From: Scedosporium boydii
Lineage: Eukaryota > Ascomycota > Sordariomycetes > Microascales > Microascaceae
Reading direction: 5' to 3'
Assembly (NCBI GenBank): GCA_002221725.1
Contig: NJFT01000166.1
Coordinates: forward strand, 1 to 64,000
DNA length: 64,000 nucleotides
Shown here: one piece after another, positions 1 to 11,239 of the stretch
Layout: the number at the start of each line of letters is the position of its first letter
Position numbering within the stretch: the first letter of the stretch is position 1
The notes under the pieces: model-generated
What the model saw: only the letters and a program-made list of their open reading frames with translations
What the model was told of the DNA's origin: nothing
The model's database searches: none
Position numbers and translations under genes: made by a program

Positions 1-312
1 ATGTCTCGCGCCCTGTTACGCTAAGAAACGATCGCTTTCACCCACGATGATATCAACCTCGGCCATCTCTGCTTTGTTGTTTTACTTTCTTCAAGCTGCA
101 TCCACCACAGGTTTGAGCTGGCAGAATATGCCTAAGTCTTAGTTGAGTATCACCTTACTTGGAGTGTATTGTAAGTGCATGAGACAGGGCGGTGAGAGAC
201 AATTGACCGGCGATGGGTAATTATCCAGCATCGCGGGTATGCCTGCATTTTCTGGAGAGTGGAAGAGCACTTTCGACAGTATCAAGTTGGTATTTCTGAC
301 CATCGGGGCTCG

Positions 313-321
313 GGTATAAAA
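313..321 (+). promoter_or_regulatory. TATA-like box upstream of the HsbA-like gene
   Basis: The motif gtataaaat lies about 180 bp before the ATG at 496, and a C/T-rich stretch follows it, as expected for a fungal transcription start region. The rest of 1-495 shows no convincing gene. Confidence 0.5.
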
Positions 322-495
322 TTTGCCTCATCCCCCCCCGGAATTCTTGCACACTTCCGAACTTCAACTTTCTCATCACCCAATCTCTTCAACCTAGTCC
401 CAACTCAACTCTGATCTTAGCTCTCAGCCTCTCAGCTCGTTTCACATTACTGAAACAAAATTCGGTTCTCTATCCTCAAATCTGTAGTCGCAGCC

Positions 496-1194
496 ATGGC
501 TGTTAGCGTTACAGCTGTTCTGGGTGTTGCCTCACCCCAGCAAATAGTCGACGGCCTGACTTCGATAAAGCAGAAAGGGGAGGCCCTACAGAGCGTGGCA
601 GAAAGCATTCAGCTTTTCAACGCTCCCCTGATCCTCATCGGTCAGGGTCCCTTTCCAGTGAGAAACTTCATCCCACAACCGCCTGGCCTTAGCCCGAGCG
701 CCTGCACTAATTCTGCTTTACAACACGCACCGTAACTGACATATCGTGGCGTTCAAGCAACTCATTTCTGGCACCGCCGATATTGTCTCTACCGGGAACA
801 CATTGATTAGCCAGCTGGAGGGTACACAACCTGTGCCTTCCGGTGCTCTCTCTGATACAATCTACAGTGTTTTCTATGCGGATGTTCAGGTGTATAAGCG
901 CCTCTTTAACGTCCTCATCGACAAAACTGGTTTCCTGGGACAGATTCTTCCCGTCGGTCAACCGGTGGCCATTGCATTGCGACAGCTTGAGGGCGTTTTT
1001 GATGTAAGTCCTGCTCTATCACCCTGTGAGGATATGTAGTTGGGAGGAGCTAACTAAAACTCTAACCGCAGACCCTCTTTATGGCGCTTATCAACCTAGT
1101 AGAGAGCAGGGCGAACGACATCACCTCTGGTGCTAACAGTCTTGGCGATACCCTTTCTACAGCCATCAGGAAGTACGAATTGATCAGTTTGTGA
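496..1194 (+). CDS. HsbA-family (hydrophobic surface-binding / cell-wall galactomannoprotein-like) protein
   Basis: Three exons (496-657, 758-1003, 1072-1194) join in frame to give 177 residues. Introns have gtgaga/aag and gtaagt/cag ends, and the first has a ctgac branch site. The protein is almost all alpha-helical, with the family pattern of a helical N-terminus, a GQGPFP turn near residue 50, a long amphipathic middle and a C-terminal AIRKYE helix. This matches the HsbA family (PF12296), whose founder adsorbs to hydrophobic surfaces and recruits lipolytic enzymes. The oddity is the N-terminus: only about 11 mildly hydrophobic residues precede the domain and there is no basic n-region, so a classical signal peptide is doubtful. 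It may be intracellular, or an upstream exon is missed. The family call is strong; the location is uncertain. Confidence 0.8.
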
Positions 1195-2861
1195 AGCATC
1201 GCCGCAAATGCTGGGACTTTGGCATTACTTGATAGCTGGAAGCCAATTAACCTTAGCCTTCGTCTGTCTTGCGTTCGGCAAATGTGCCCTGGTCTGAACC
1301 CTCTCGCGCCGGCCCGTGACTGGCATTATTCCCAATTTCACATTTGTCCATGTCAAATTCGTCTAGTGGAAAGGGTAGCTAGTCTGTAGCATGTCAATTT
1401 AACACGTCGAAACCTCAAAACCCGATGTCATTAAACCTCACCTCTTCTGATAGCTCTACTCTGAAGGACGATTTTTTTGCTCTTTTCTATTTCCCACAAG
1501 GAGAGTGGGCGCATGGCTGAAAACAACCGCCTGCTAGCCGTGCCAGACAAGCAGCCCAATCATCAAATGACCCAGTGATTCCTAACAATGATCGTTACGA
1601 TAGTAGTGAGGAGCATAACGATGAATGTGGACGATTATGGTGGCAGGATTAACATCACACAGGGTTAAGAACGAAGCCCTACACCGCATTGGACCTACGG
1701 TCATCAGAAACCTATCGGTTTGTAGATACCATAGAGCTGCACTAGAGTCGGCACGACTCGGTAGATGCTAGCCAACAGGTCCGGCACGGGAGGAGCCACA
1801 CGTCTGAGCTTTTGCCGATTTCGGCTGGTTCCGAGTTTTCAAAGCACGATATATCGACAAGTGGCTGCAGGACGGCACGCAGGTGTACGGGTGGCCCAAA
1901 CTGGGGTCAACAATTTTCGATAATTCGCACTATTTTACGCCTGCGCTGCCGAGAGACCGGGAACTCGGTATGCAGCGAACCAGCGGCTGGCAAAATTTGC
2001 CGTCGTCAGTGGTCAGCGGCAAGCTCCCTGACTGGCTCTGACACTCGGTGGATGCAGAGGTAGCGCCTGCTGCGCCTCCTCGCCTGCTGCCTGTGGAGGA
2101 AGGAGACGAGACTTATTCCAAACCACGAGCAGTTGCTTTGATGGCCACTTAGATGTTGGGTGTGAAATGAGGTGGGCGCTTGACTGCATATTCCCGAAAT
2201 GTTTGCGTGAGTACTCAGATTCGGTTGGTTCTCACGCGTTCCAGCTCCAGCAGGCCAGGCCGGGTCTTCTACGCTAAGTCTCAGCTTCTCGGGGCTCTGG
2301 AAATTGGGCAATGTCTAGTTTTGAGGCAGCCTTTGGTTCAATTCTATGAAGAAACCGTTTAATAATTTGAGTTGCTAGGCAAACGTCGACATCATTTGTA
2401 CCTGCAAATGATTTCCCCTGGGGGGAGCGATACGTTGTCCCGAGAATCATGAATTATCTAAAAAACGCGGAAACCCCAGTTTTCCTTGAGGCAATTATGC
2501 ACCCCAGTGTTGCAGGAGATCCTCCAATGGATGAAGCAGGACGTCATCGGTCACCACATCTTTGCGGATTTTTAGGGGCGCATGAAAGTGGCCTGGCCAG
2601 CCCTATCCTATCGAGACGAGACGACGACTAGAGTGGCTGGGTAGCACGACCCCCTCCATCTCGACGACACAGCCCCAGTCTCCTTTATCGATTTTGAATG
2701 AAGATTTCGCTGGTGCTAGTTTCCCTCGAGAAACTTCCAATCTTATCTTACTTTCTCGAAACTCTTGACGTAGAGGAATAAAACGCTCTCCAGCGTGTCA
2801 TTCCACCTGTTTCCTTTGCATTATTAACCTTGAACTCTTGACAAAGAGAATCGTCATCAAT
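1195..2861. other. Intergenic, 1.7 kb, no supported gene
   Basis: Only short unrelated reading frames are present, with no recognisable domain, tRNA or repeat. The last part before 2862 is C/T-rich and probably holds the promoter and 5' leader of the next gene. Confidence 0.5.
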
Positions 2862-5800
2862 ATGTCGCAGTCGGAGCCACCGCAGGAGGGCGAAACAACG
2901 AGCCCTCCACAACCAGGCAGCTCCTATGTCACTTCCGACGAAGCTCCGGGGCCCGTTGTTCGCTATCAAACCAACAAGAAAGGGCAAGCCGGTTTGAACG
3001 ACCGAGGCCCCGCCGAATTGAGAGGACGGATTGGATCAACACGGAAGGTAATAATCGCGAGAGGTGTACGCGGCGCTCGAAGAATCGTGGAGAGATCCAG
3101 AAGCGAGGATACAGGCCCAATGGTTGAAGAAGTCGAAGAATTTGAGGGTCCATCCTCATCCTCCAACTTAGACGTGCGCCCCGAGCCCGAGCCCGTCGTA
3201 GAAACAAGCGCCGAACATGACGAAGACGACGACGACTGGTTTCCTCCTTCGCGTAGAACGCCGCCGGGCCGGAGCAGGCCAAACCACGAGTCCTCAAGAG
3301 CTGCCATGATGACCCATTTGGCGCATTTCCGTCCGAATGATCCAATTACTCATCCTGCCGAAGATCTTGATACAACATCACGGAAGAGAGTAACTTTCGG
3401 AGATAAGACGCCGGCTGTTATCCCACCTCCCTTATGGCCACAAGCACACTCACGACCGCGACCTCCATTGCAGCCCCAGGTACCATTGCCGCCACCGCCA
3501 GCACCCCAACCGCCAGTGGCCCCAATAGAGACTGTACCGGGCAAGTCCGTCCCAAACCCAAACAGGGCCAGCCTCACCAACTCAACGGACTCCGGGTACA
3601 GCTCCGCCCACACGGCTTCTTCGCGTTCTCTCCCGTCGCAGAAGACGCACAACAGCAGTGTTCCTGAACACGAAAGTACCGAGGTTGCCGCTGCCCACGA
3701 AGATATCGACCGAGGGACTTTCGAGATCCACCACACATCTTTATCTGACGCCACCAACGAACACGATCCCTACCATCCTTCTTATGACGTCGAAGTAGCG
3801 AGCAGTCGTAGGCGTTTGTTGTCTCGGTGGAATCGACCGGCAGTTCCAGATCTTGGACGCACGGTGTATGGCCATGAACAGTTACCGTACATGTGGGATC
3901 CTCGATATCCGGAGAGGCACCCATCAATACAACGAAGAGGTAGACTGGAAGAAGAGGAAGTGTACGTACCTCCTAGCGAGGTTTACTCCTACGGGTCAGC
4001 GGGAAGGGAGAGTGAGATTGAGCTGGAGTCATCGGAGGACGGGAACGTCACTATCAAACTGTCCGGGGGTGTCGTTTTTAAAGTCGGCGATAGCGAAATA
4101 AAATGCGAAGATGGCGGCAGGTTAACCATCAGAAACCCCGGGAAAACCGCGAGCAATCGGCCAACCCCCTGGCTTGAGAGAACGCCGGAACGACGGCCTC
4201 AGATATACAACTACAATTACCGCCAAGATAGAAGTCCGTTCGAGTCCAATCGAGAGGACCCCTACCAACATACAACGCGTCGAGTCGATCATCCAGAACT
4301 GTCCAGATCACGATCGACTCCTATGTGGCTGCCGGACTGGTCGAACCCATCCGGGAGGGTTGGCCAGGACCAGGAGTTGGCGCGTCTCCGTGGCGAACAC
4401 AACCGGAATCTGGAGCCGGCACATGCGAGAGGTGACTCACCAGACAGATGGGGCGTTGCGGCCTATGTCACGGAGCGGGGAAAATACCATGAGGAGGCCC
4501 GAAATGCGCAAACCTGCCAGAAAGAAAGAAGCGCTGAGAGGCTGAAGGCGGAAGTCCCTGGTCTCAGGCCGTTTCATGTTCACCCTCAGCCCGCACATTT
4601 ACCTCTGTTGGGCAGGATTCGGAATGTCTACTATCCCCATCATGCCGAGACCTCACTGGGGACCGGGGAAAACCCTCCTATAAGTTTGTTTGCTAGGCGG
4701 GGCCGTGCACCGCATCGATCGGGAGACAACAGCACCCTGCCTCCTCCCCGCCTTTTCCCTGAAGCACAGCCTTCTCCAGCTCCACCGAAAAAGAGACCAC
4801 TGGTTTCTAATGGGCGACCTGTCGTTTCGAGCCGAGCGTTTTGGAAAGATGGCCCAGATCACACGAGGCCGCGCAACGAACATAGACTGGCCCACTCCAC
4901 GGCAGTATTAGATGAATTATCCACGAGTCAGCGACCCATAGTATCGCCCTTCATAAAGAGACCTCCCAGCGTGGACACGAACTCAATCACCGATTCAGAT
5001 GGAACAGGTCAGATCATCCCGGAATATTTTAAAATCGGCGAAGTGGAGAGAGCGGTGAGGCTCCTCTGTTCACAGGGGGAACTAAAGGACATCTTTGAAG
5101 TTGCTGGGTCACTGGTGAGCGAAAAGACATTCGAATCCAATGTCGAGCACCTCCTTTGCCAGTATGGAAAGGATCTCCAATCCGAAGCCTCAAACGCACT
5201 ACAATATAATGCTGGAGAGATTGTCATTGTATCGGCACCAAGAATAGCGGACCAGATATGGGTGTCGGTCCGCCCGGATAGCGACCACCGCAAGGCCGAG
5301 GTGAAGGACACAACCGACTGTTCAAAACCAGGAAAAATTGCCCACCAGGGGATTGAAGATTCACAATCAGAGACTGAGGGTGGTGATGATGATGATTTGC
5401 CCTTACAGTTGGCTAAGCAGTTCATGATCACTTCCCAAGCGCACCAGAAGTTCCGGGACGGTCTTCGAACCTGGCTCCAGATTCCGAAGGATTCTGATGT
5501 ACTCCGTCCTTTACAGTCATCACTCCATTCACTACCAACACCAATGAGCGAAAAGACCGAACGGGGCGGAGTGAACTCTAGCTCATCCAGCAATGACTCT
5601 CCAAAGCTTTATTTGGGCAAAAGTGTGAGAAGTGGCCTGGATATGGATAAGAAGGATCTCGAGTTGAACGAGGGAACGGAGGAATCGGAACTCATAACAA
5701 GCCGCCAGAAGGATGATGGTGATGGCGGCAGTGCGTACAGCATTTCAACGCTTTCGTGTCCTTCCGAGTTTCGATCCAGCTCTGCGTCGGCCAAGTCGGA

Positions 5801-7054
5801 ATCCGAAACGAAAATGCACCAATGGGCTGAGAAGTACAACGAAACTAAAACAGCGGTAGGCCGGGATGGAGTGAGCACGGACGCAAACGGCCCGGGTCAT
5901 TTCCAATTTTCGCGAATTCAGTATTGGATCAGGAGGATAGCAGGAGCTGCCATTGAGCCAATGCGCAAACGGCCAAGAGAAGGACATGCCAGAGTCAGCT
6001 GGAACTGTGTAAGTGTCGCTCCCAAGGAACAACATATCTTTACGCCTACAGACATGCTTACCTTCTCCTCTTCCAGAGATGTGGGAAACGATTAAGTATT
6101 GAAGTACCCGAAAGCGACATTGATGCGGCAACGCAGTTTGCGCAACAAGCTGCAGGTTCATCCCATTCGAGGACGGTATCCGCTACCCGTTCAGATGGAG
6201 GAACTGTGTCCTCATCATCTGCATCTGCCAGAAGCTCGCCTTCGCGATTCGACTCAGCCGACTCTACGACCTTGTCCACCGCACCATCAACCGCGCCTTC
6301 TGAGGGCGATGGACTCCAAATCCCAAATCACCCGCTCGGGACCAAACGCTACTTGTTACTCTGCGCTAACAGCAGCATGACCCGTACGAGGATGCGCAAC
6401 GTCGACTTGACGAACGTTGGGCATGACGAGGTGCTGTTTCACAAAATTCGGGAGGCGTATCGGGAGATGCGATACCTTCGTTACGGTAACCCATTCGTTA
6501 TTCCTAAGACGATGCAATATGTCAAGGTATGGAAACCATAACGAGCCCCAACTTCGCACAGACACTATTAACAATGCCGACAACAGTTTGAATTGATAGT
6601 CCGCCAAAGGTCAGGAGAATGCATCGGAAATCTCGAATCCGACTCTATTCCCCCGAAAGAGGAGGTATACAGCGGCAGATATTCCTACCAACCGTGCCCT
6701 CCAGATATCGGAAAGCTGCCCATGCACCCGGATGTCTTTATGCATTCATTCCTCGAGCCCGGCGACCACACCGGATGTCTCGCAGTAGAGCGGCTCCCCA
6801 AGAAGATGCACCAGGAACTGAGTTGCAATGGCGACCCGACTTGTTTACCTGTGGGGTGGGGTATCTACATTACGGAGGGGTTCAACTGGAAACTGATTCA
6901 ACGTGTGATAATAGGTGCGATTGTGACGATTACCGCTCTGGTTTTGGTTTGGAGTATCATGAATGGGGATGTTCAGGGTGGCACCGGTATTGGTTCTTTT
7001 TGTGTTGCGGTCGTGGCTTTGTTGGCTGCCGTACTCAGCTGGTCATTAGATTAA
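2862..7054 (+). CDS. Large, mostly disordered protein with conserved fungal C-terminal domain and two membrane segments
   Basis: Exons 2862-6008, 6077-6526 and 6587-7054 give 1354 residues. The first in-frame ATG at 2862 was chosen. Residues 1 to about 700 are low in complexity: acidic, Arg/Ser-rich and Pro-rich near 205-235. A short alternating beta-type stretch (starting GNVTIKLSGG, near residue 400) interrupts this. A helical module follows near 725-810 (starting VERAVRLLCSQG, then Leu/Cys-rich helices). The C-terminal ~200 residues form a recurrent fungal module: a beta-rich part with LLLCANSS and VKFELIVRQRSG, then LPVGWGIYITEG, then two hydrophobic segments at about 1306-1324 and 1333-1353. 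From memory, this tail closes many fungal proteins that carry a ubiquitin-like (ULD-type) or similar domain; no clear ULD is visible here. Function is unknown; a tail-anchored scaffold or signalling protein is the best inference. Confidence 0.78.
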
Positions 7055-7649
7055 TCGAGTCGGTAGGTCTGGAGAATCGAGAATTGGGCGTTTGGGAGTT
7101 AATTAATTTCAATTTTACTTGCCTGAAGCAGCTATGCCCATTGCCCACCAATCTATCCGCACTCGCTGAGCCTGACCCGCGACGACTTCTGAGTCTGCTC
7201 TGTTTATGTGCTAGTTCAGACACCTTTGCTTAAACGGGCCTTCTCTTGTTAGTAGGCCACGATCAAGAGACGTCTCCTCGTAACGACACGCACCAGAATT
7301 GGCCTGACACCCCAAAGGGAGCAAGGGTCGATGATTTTCTGAATACTTCGTGAAACACATTCTCTCCCCTAGCTGGTGGCCCTCTTCACTGTCAGGCCAT
7401 TCTCCTCCACCTACGTGGTTTCTACTTACGCCATCCCTCTTCTTCAATCCCGATTCCTGTGACGTCCATTGAGATGTCTGGCATATCGCGGTCTATGAAG
7501 CTTGGTCTAGCGATGACGAGAAGATAGCCACCACGCCCAACGAATGCATGTCACGACACTAAAATGTGATCCAAAGGCATTATGAGGGACACGACGAGTT
7601 GCGTATTCTCATTCTCCACGTTTCTACAGACATGAGCCACGCTCCCGGC
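7055..7649. other. Intergenic between convergent genes
   Basis: This stretch holds the 3' flanks of the large membrane-anchored gene and of the minus-strand zinc-finger gene. No independent gene is supported. Confidence 0.45.
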
Positions 7650-8378
7650 TTAATGTCTATACTTGCAACCCCCCACGTGGCGCCCCCACCCCCACTTCCT
7701 CCGCCGAGGCCAACCATCTCCACGGCCCTCAGAATGCTTGCAGCCGGGGTAAGGGCAGAAGTGCCTCACGTCGCCGGCTCGGGGATGCTTGTCTCCTCGG
7801 TGTTTGTCCAAGTCCTGTTTGGTGGGGAATGACTTGTCACAGGACTCCACGGGGCAGGCATAAGGGCGTGTGTGCCTTTTGAAGTGTTTACTTCAGAAAG
7901 GGGTCAGCAGATGTCTTTTCTTTTCGCATATCGAGTATATCTTAAACACCTACTTCAAGTCGCATTGTCGGGTGAATGTCATGGGACACTTAGCACATGA
8001 GATAGGTCCGGCTCCACGGCGTAGTGGATTGACAGGGGGGGGAGAGGCAGTGGCTTGAGTGTGGGGGCCGAGATGAGGAGGCTCGTGGGTGTCGTTTTCA
8101 TGAAGTTCTTGCTCAGTAGGGACAGTGTTGGGGTCTCCCCCAAAATCAAGTTGAAAATCATCATCAGGCAGAATCTCCCTTCCGAGGTCACCATCATCCT
8201 GTCCAGCAGGATCGAGCTCGGTAGCACCCCAGCTATTATGGTCATATTGCGGTAAAGGCCCATTGGTATTCCCTGCCGAGACCCACCTTGGATCAATATG
8301 GTTGAAAAATTCAAAAGTAGATGTGTGTGTTTCAGGTCCAGGCGATCCACGGAGGTCCGAACTAGAAATCCGAGGTCT
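7650..8378 (-). CDS. C2H2 zinc-finger protein (5' end not resolved)
   Basis: Read on the minus strand, an exon from about 8378 to 7954 encodes a Pro/Asp-rich stretch ending in CAKCPMTFTRQCDL. A 63-bp intron (7953-7891, gtaggt...aag) follows, and the exon 7890-7650 continues as NKHFKRHTRPYACPVESC, then KSFPTKQDLDKHRGDKH, then RHFCPYPGCKHSEGRG. Spliced, this gives two to three tandem C2H2 fingers of the fungal type in which the first finger ends DLNKHxKRH, as in DNA-binding regulators. The last finger is atypical: where a Lys-Asp-Asn-Leu helix is expected there is a Trp/Arg-rich string, then a stop. No in-frame ATG exists upstream in the first exon, and a TAG just before 8378 can act as an acceptor, so at least one 5' exon is missing from this model. 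Domain call good; gene limits weak. Confidence 0.6.
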
Positions 8379-8702
8379 CTACCAAACTAATATGAAGAGA
8401 GTGAACTAGGGCGCAGATCCCTGAGGATAAAAAGGATGACGGTGGAAGCGAGTGAAAGAGAGAGTAGCTGATGGAAGGAGAAGAAAGGAAAGACGGTTGG
8501 GTGAAGGGTAAAATGAGCGACACGGTGTTACCGACCGCGGCGGCCAACCGTGGGAGAGAAAAGAAGGAAAAAGAGTTGGAACAGGAAGAGGGAGGTGTTG
8601 GGCTCTTTTATGTTCGAGAGGGAAGGCTTGCTCGGGAGCAACGAGGATTTGATGATCGCGGCTTTGCTGCCAACGACACTCGGTATTTCGTACATCAGAT
8701 CA

Positions 8703-8836
8703 GCGATTGGCCAGCCAGACAGATGGTATGCCTCAAAAATCTGCGAGGGAAGTGCGCATGCATGGAGCTGCATGAAGCTTGCCGAATCACGTTGGCGATT
8801 TTTGAGGCATACCATCTGTCTGGTCCAATCACGCTC
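8703..8836. repeat. Long inverted repeat / hairpin
   Basis: A perfect 27-bp inverted repeat pairs 8715-8741 (ccagacagatggtatgcctc then aaaaatc) with 8797-8823. The arms extend outwards imperfectly (gattgg and agcg also match) to roughly 8703 and 8836. The 55-base loop contains a smaller hairpin (catgca/tgcatg). The whole could fold as a single long stem if transcribed. No target-site duplication or transposase was seen. It could be a small-RNA precursor, a miniature element or part of a promoter; the sequence alone does not decide. Confidence 0.75.
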
Positions 8837-9049
8837 AAATCTCAGCACTGGACCATGTATTGGGTGAAAAGGAGACTGGTGGACTCCAATGGTCTTGGCT
8901 GGACCTCACGTCCTCGTCTCTTATCGCGTCATTACCCAGCGCAAAAGAGTCGGGGAGGATGGGGAGGGACATGGGAAAGGCAGGAAGTCGGGAAGGGTAG
9001 GTTATCGATGTCAGGTATGGAATTCATCCAGTAGAGGTCTCAAGTGAAA

Positions 9050-9057
9050 TATAAAAT
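9050..9057 (+). promoter_or_regulatory. TATA-like box
   Basis: tataaaat lies about 140 bp upstream of the ATG at 9196, and the C/T-rich region after it suits a fungal transcription start. Confidence 0.5.
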
Positions 9058-9195
9058 GCCGGCATTTTTTCCCTCGTACAAGTGATACTCGCTTCCAGAT
9101 CATCCCCTTTCAAGATTTCAAACACCTTTAAGTCCCGGCCTATCAAAAGCACACCTGCACATATATCTTGCCTATTTATATTACCCATCTCCATC

Positions 9196-9723
9196 ATGTC
9201 AGCTCTGTTCTGCTGTGATAACGCCAGGCCCTACCGCCCTCAGACCCTGCAACATGAAGCCAAGTTCCGAAAGTTCCTAGCCTGGGCCAAGTTCCCCAAG
9301 TCCTCGTCCAAGGCCGAAGACAGTGCCGCTGTCGATCTCGTCAAGCTCGGCTGCCCATTCGTGATTCAGCTTGTTCGCCAAGTCAACTACGGCCCTCTCG
9401 AATCGAAGCGATACTTTGCTTCGGCCGAGGGCCAGAGCGAGGACTTCATCGAAGTTGACGAGAATGATTTGATTCAGGCAAACTTCCAGAAGCTGAATGC
9501 GTAAGTCCCCTGTGCTATGATGGCCTGAAGTCTTCCCAAGGTCCTCGGTTCCGATGACATTCTATTTCTGACTGACTTCTCTCCATCTGCCTACAGCTAC
9601 AAGAACTTCCGATGCGATGCCCATAACAAGTTCTTCGAGGTGAACGTCTACGAGAAGGATCCCGTCAACGTTCACCATTGGCGTGTCAACCTCGCACGTC
9701 CTGGATCTACAATTGACCTGTGA
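9196..9723 (+). CDS. Small conserved-looking protein of unknown function
   Basis: Two exons (9196-9500 and 9597-9723; donor gtaagt, acceptor ctacag) give 143 residues. The ATG opening MSALFCCDNARPYRP was chosen because the TATA-like box lies at a good distance, although upstream codons are also open. The protein is soluble, mixed alpha/beta, with Cys-Cys near the N-terminus and no signal peptide or membrane segment. A segment VDLVKLGCPFVIQLVRQVNYG precedes short strands, and the C-terminus (VHHWRVNLARPG) looks structured. Strong splice signals, a biased codon pattern and the promoter support a real gene. No family was recognised. Confidence 0.65.
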
Positions 9724-11239
9724 TAGGGATGAAGCTTATGAAACTGTTGCAATGTGTTGTGCTCCTCGAGGCGTGGCAATTTAGGTTGGGTTGATCCTAA
9801 GCAACGGAGGACATGTCGTGTGTGAAATTGCTTTCTTGATAACACGTTTAGGTGGAAGTATACGAAGTAGTTGTTTCATCACAATCTTTTCCAAAATTGA
9901 TTATCCATGAGCTGCGCCAAGACGTCTCTGAGTCCATGAGTCCAACCTTCTCACCATGATCCCATCAAACCTACCAAAGTTTATGTCTTTCCAAAGTAAC
10001 TACAGCCTCAGACTCCAATTATCTGCCCTGAATCTTTTTCTTCATCAGCGGTCGGTTGCTTCATTGAAGAGAATATCGGTTTTCACGACTAAGGGGAGTT
10101 GTACCGAGTTTGCCTTTTCAGCCTTTTCAGCTCACCTTTGGATTATATCTTCAATTAGGAACTCCGTCTTTACAGGCACGGACTGGGCATGTTCGCAGGG
10201 ACGAACGATACGAGAACAGCAAGTCTAAGTTGCAATGAACGATCCCATATATAAATAAATCAAAACGACTGAGAGTAGAAGAAAAGCAATTCAAACACAA
10301 AAAAACAATCACGTTTACAAAATATACATGTACTAGTTAACATTCATTAGGGAGGTAGAAAAAGAAATCGAGAAAAAGCTCGCTCGCGTGCTCCCAGGAT
10401 CGAATCCCGAGGGCGGCGCGAGCTACGAAAATTGCAATTTTCTTGATCTTCTGAGCGCTCCAATGACCACTTAGCCGCTTAGTCGCAGGACTACTGCTTG
10501 AGCTACTCGATTAAAAGATTCCCTCCATATCCTCCTATATGAAGCATATGGCAGCGCCCGTATGTGTCGAGGAGGGAGCGGTAGAGGTCGGCGATGCGTC
10601 TTGCCTCTTCTGTGATTTGGATTCTTGATGCTGATGATGCTTTCAGTCATTGGAGACCAATTCCCATTATCAACTATCCCAACAGCTTCAGTTATACCAC
10701 ACGGTCGATACCGGATCCACCAAGCGATACTCTTCAACGAGCTGGTGATATCCCGCGATATGAGATCTGGGCATGGAGGACAAGTGCGGGTCATTTACAG
10801 AATCCTCATCAACCTTAGCGGCGCCAAGGGTAACGATAGGCACCGCCCTGTCGCGGCCGAGATAACCGTGTAATGACGTCAATCTCAGAACGAACTTTCA
10901 CAGTCTCACGCAATGACTCAGGAGCTCCCGGACGCCAGTCGTCTCTCTGCCGGGAATCAATTGTGTTTCTGGATGCAACGAGTTGCTGCGGCTGAAATGA
11001 GCCTCCGACGTCATAATTTTTCCACTTTCGTGGCAAGACGGAAAAGATAGCTGGCGTGCGGCTGAGCTTGGGGCCTGTCATTTTGGGACTCCGACTCCGA
11101 GGCAAGGCCTAAAGTCACGACAATAAGGAAAGGCGGGGTCAGTATCGCACCTTCCCTCCCTCCCCCTCCACGCTTGGGTCGATCCGTTCACTAGAGAATA
11201 AAAGGCGAGAGGGATAAACCCCAACGGATAGCAAGCACC
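9724..11239. other. Intergenic, 1.5 kb, contains a tRNA-like relic
   Basis: Apart from the SINE-like element at 10382-10505, nothing is supported. An A-rich stretch lies around 10250-10380. The last ~80 bp hold the promoter of the HET gene, with aataaaag at about 11197. Confidence 0.45.
10382..10505 (-). repeat. tRNA-derived SINE-like relic with Pol III box A and box B matches
   Basis: On the minus strand, 10505-10494 reads TAGCTCAAGCAG, a good match to a Pol III box A, and 10407-10397 reads GGATTCGATCC, a good match to box B. The box B arm is enclosed by a longer stem (gctcgcg at 10382-10388 against cgcgagc at 10417-10423). The spacing between boxes (about 85 bases) is longer than in most tRNAs and the T-loop pairing is imperfect, so this is not an intact tRNA. 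A degenerate tRNA-derived SINE head fits best; an A-rich plus-strand flank (T-rich tail on the element strand) follows. Confidence 0.45.

Larger units (their letters stand above)
8379..9195. other. Region upstream of the zinc-finger gene; holds a long hairpin
   Basis: It probably contains the unresolved 5' exon and promoter of the minus-strand zinc-finger gene, the hairpin at 8703-8836, and the promoter of the small gene starting at 9196. Confidence 0.4.

Noticed and set aside
2929..3757. Long antisense open frames opposite the large protein gene
   Set aside because: They lie within a low-complexity coding exon and mirror its composition; no domain or splice support.
7566..7832. Plus-strand frame rich in Pro opposite the zinc-finger exon
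   Set aside because: It is the complement of the C2H2 exon, which has clear finger motifs on the minus strand.
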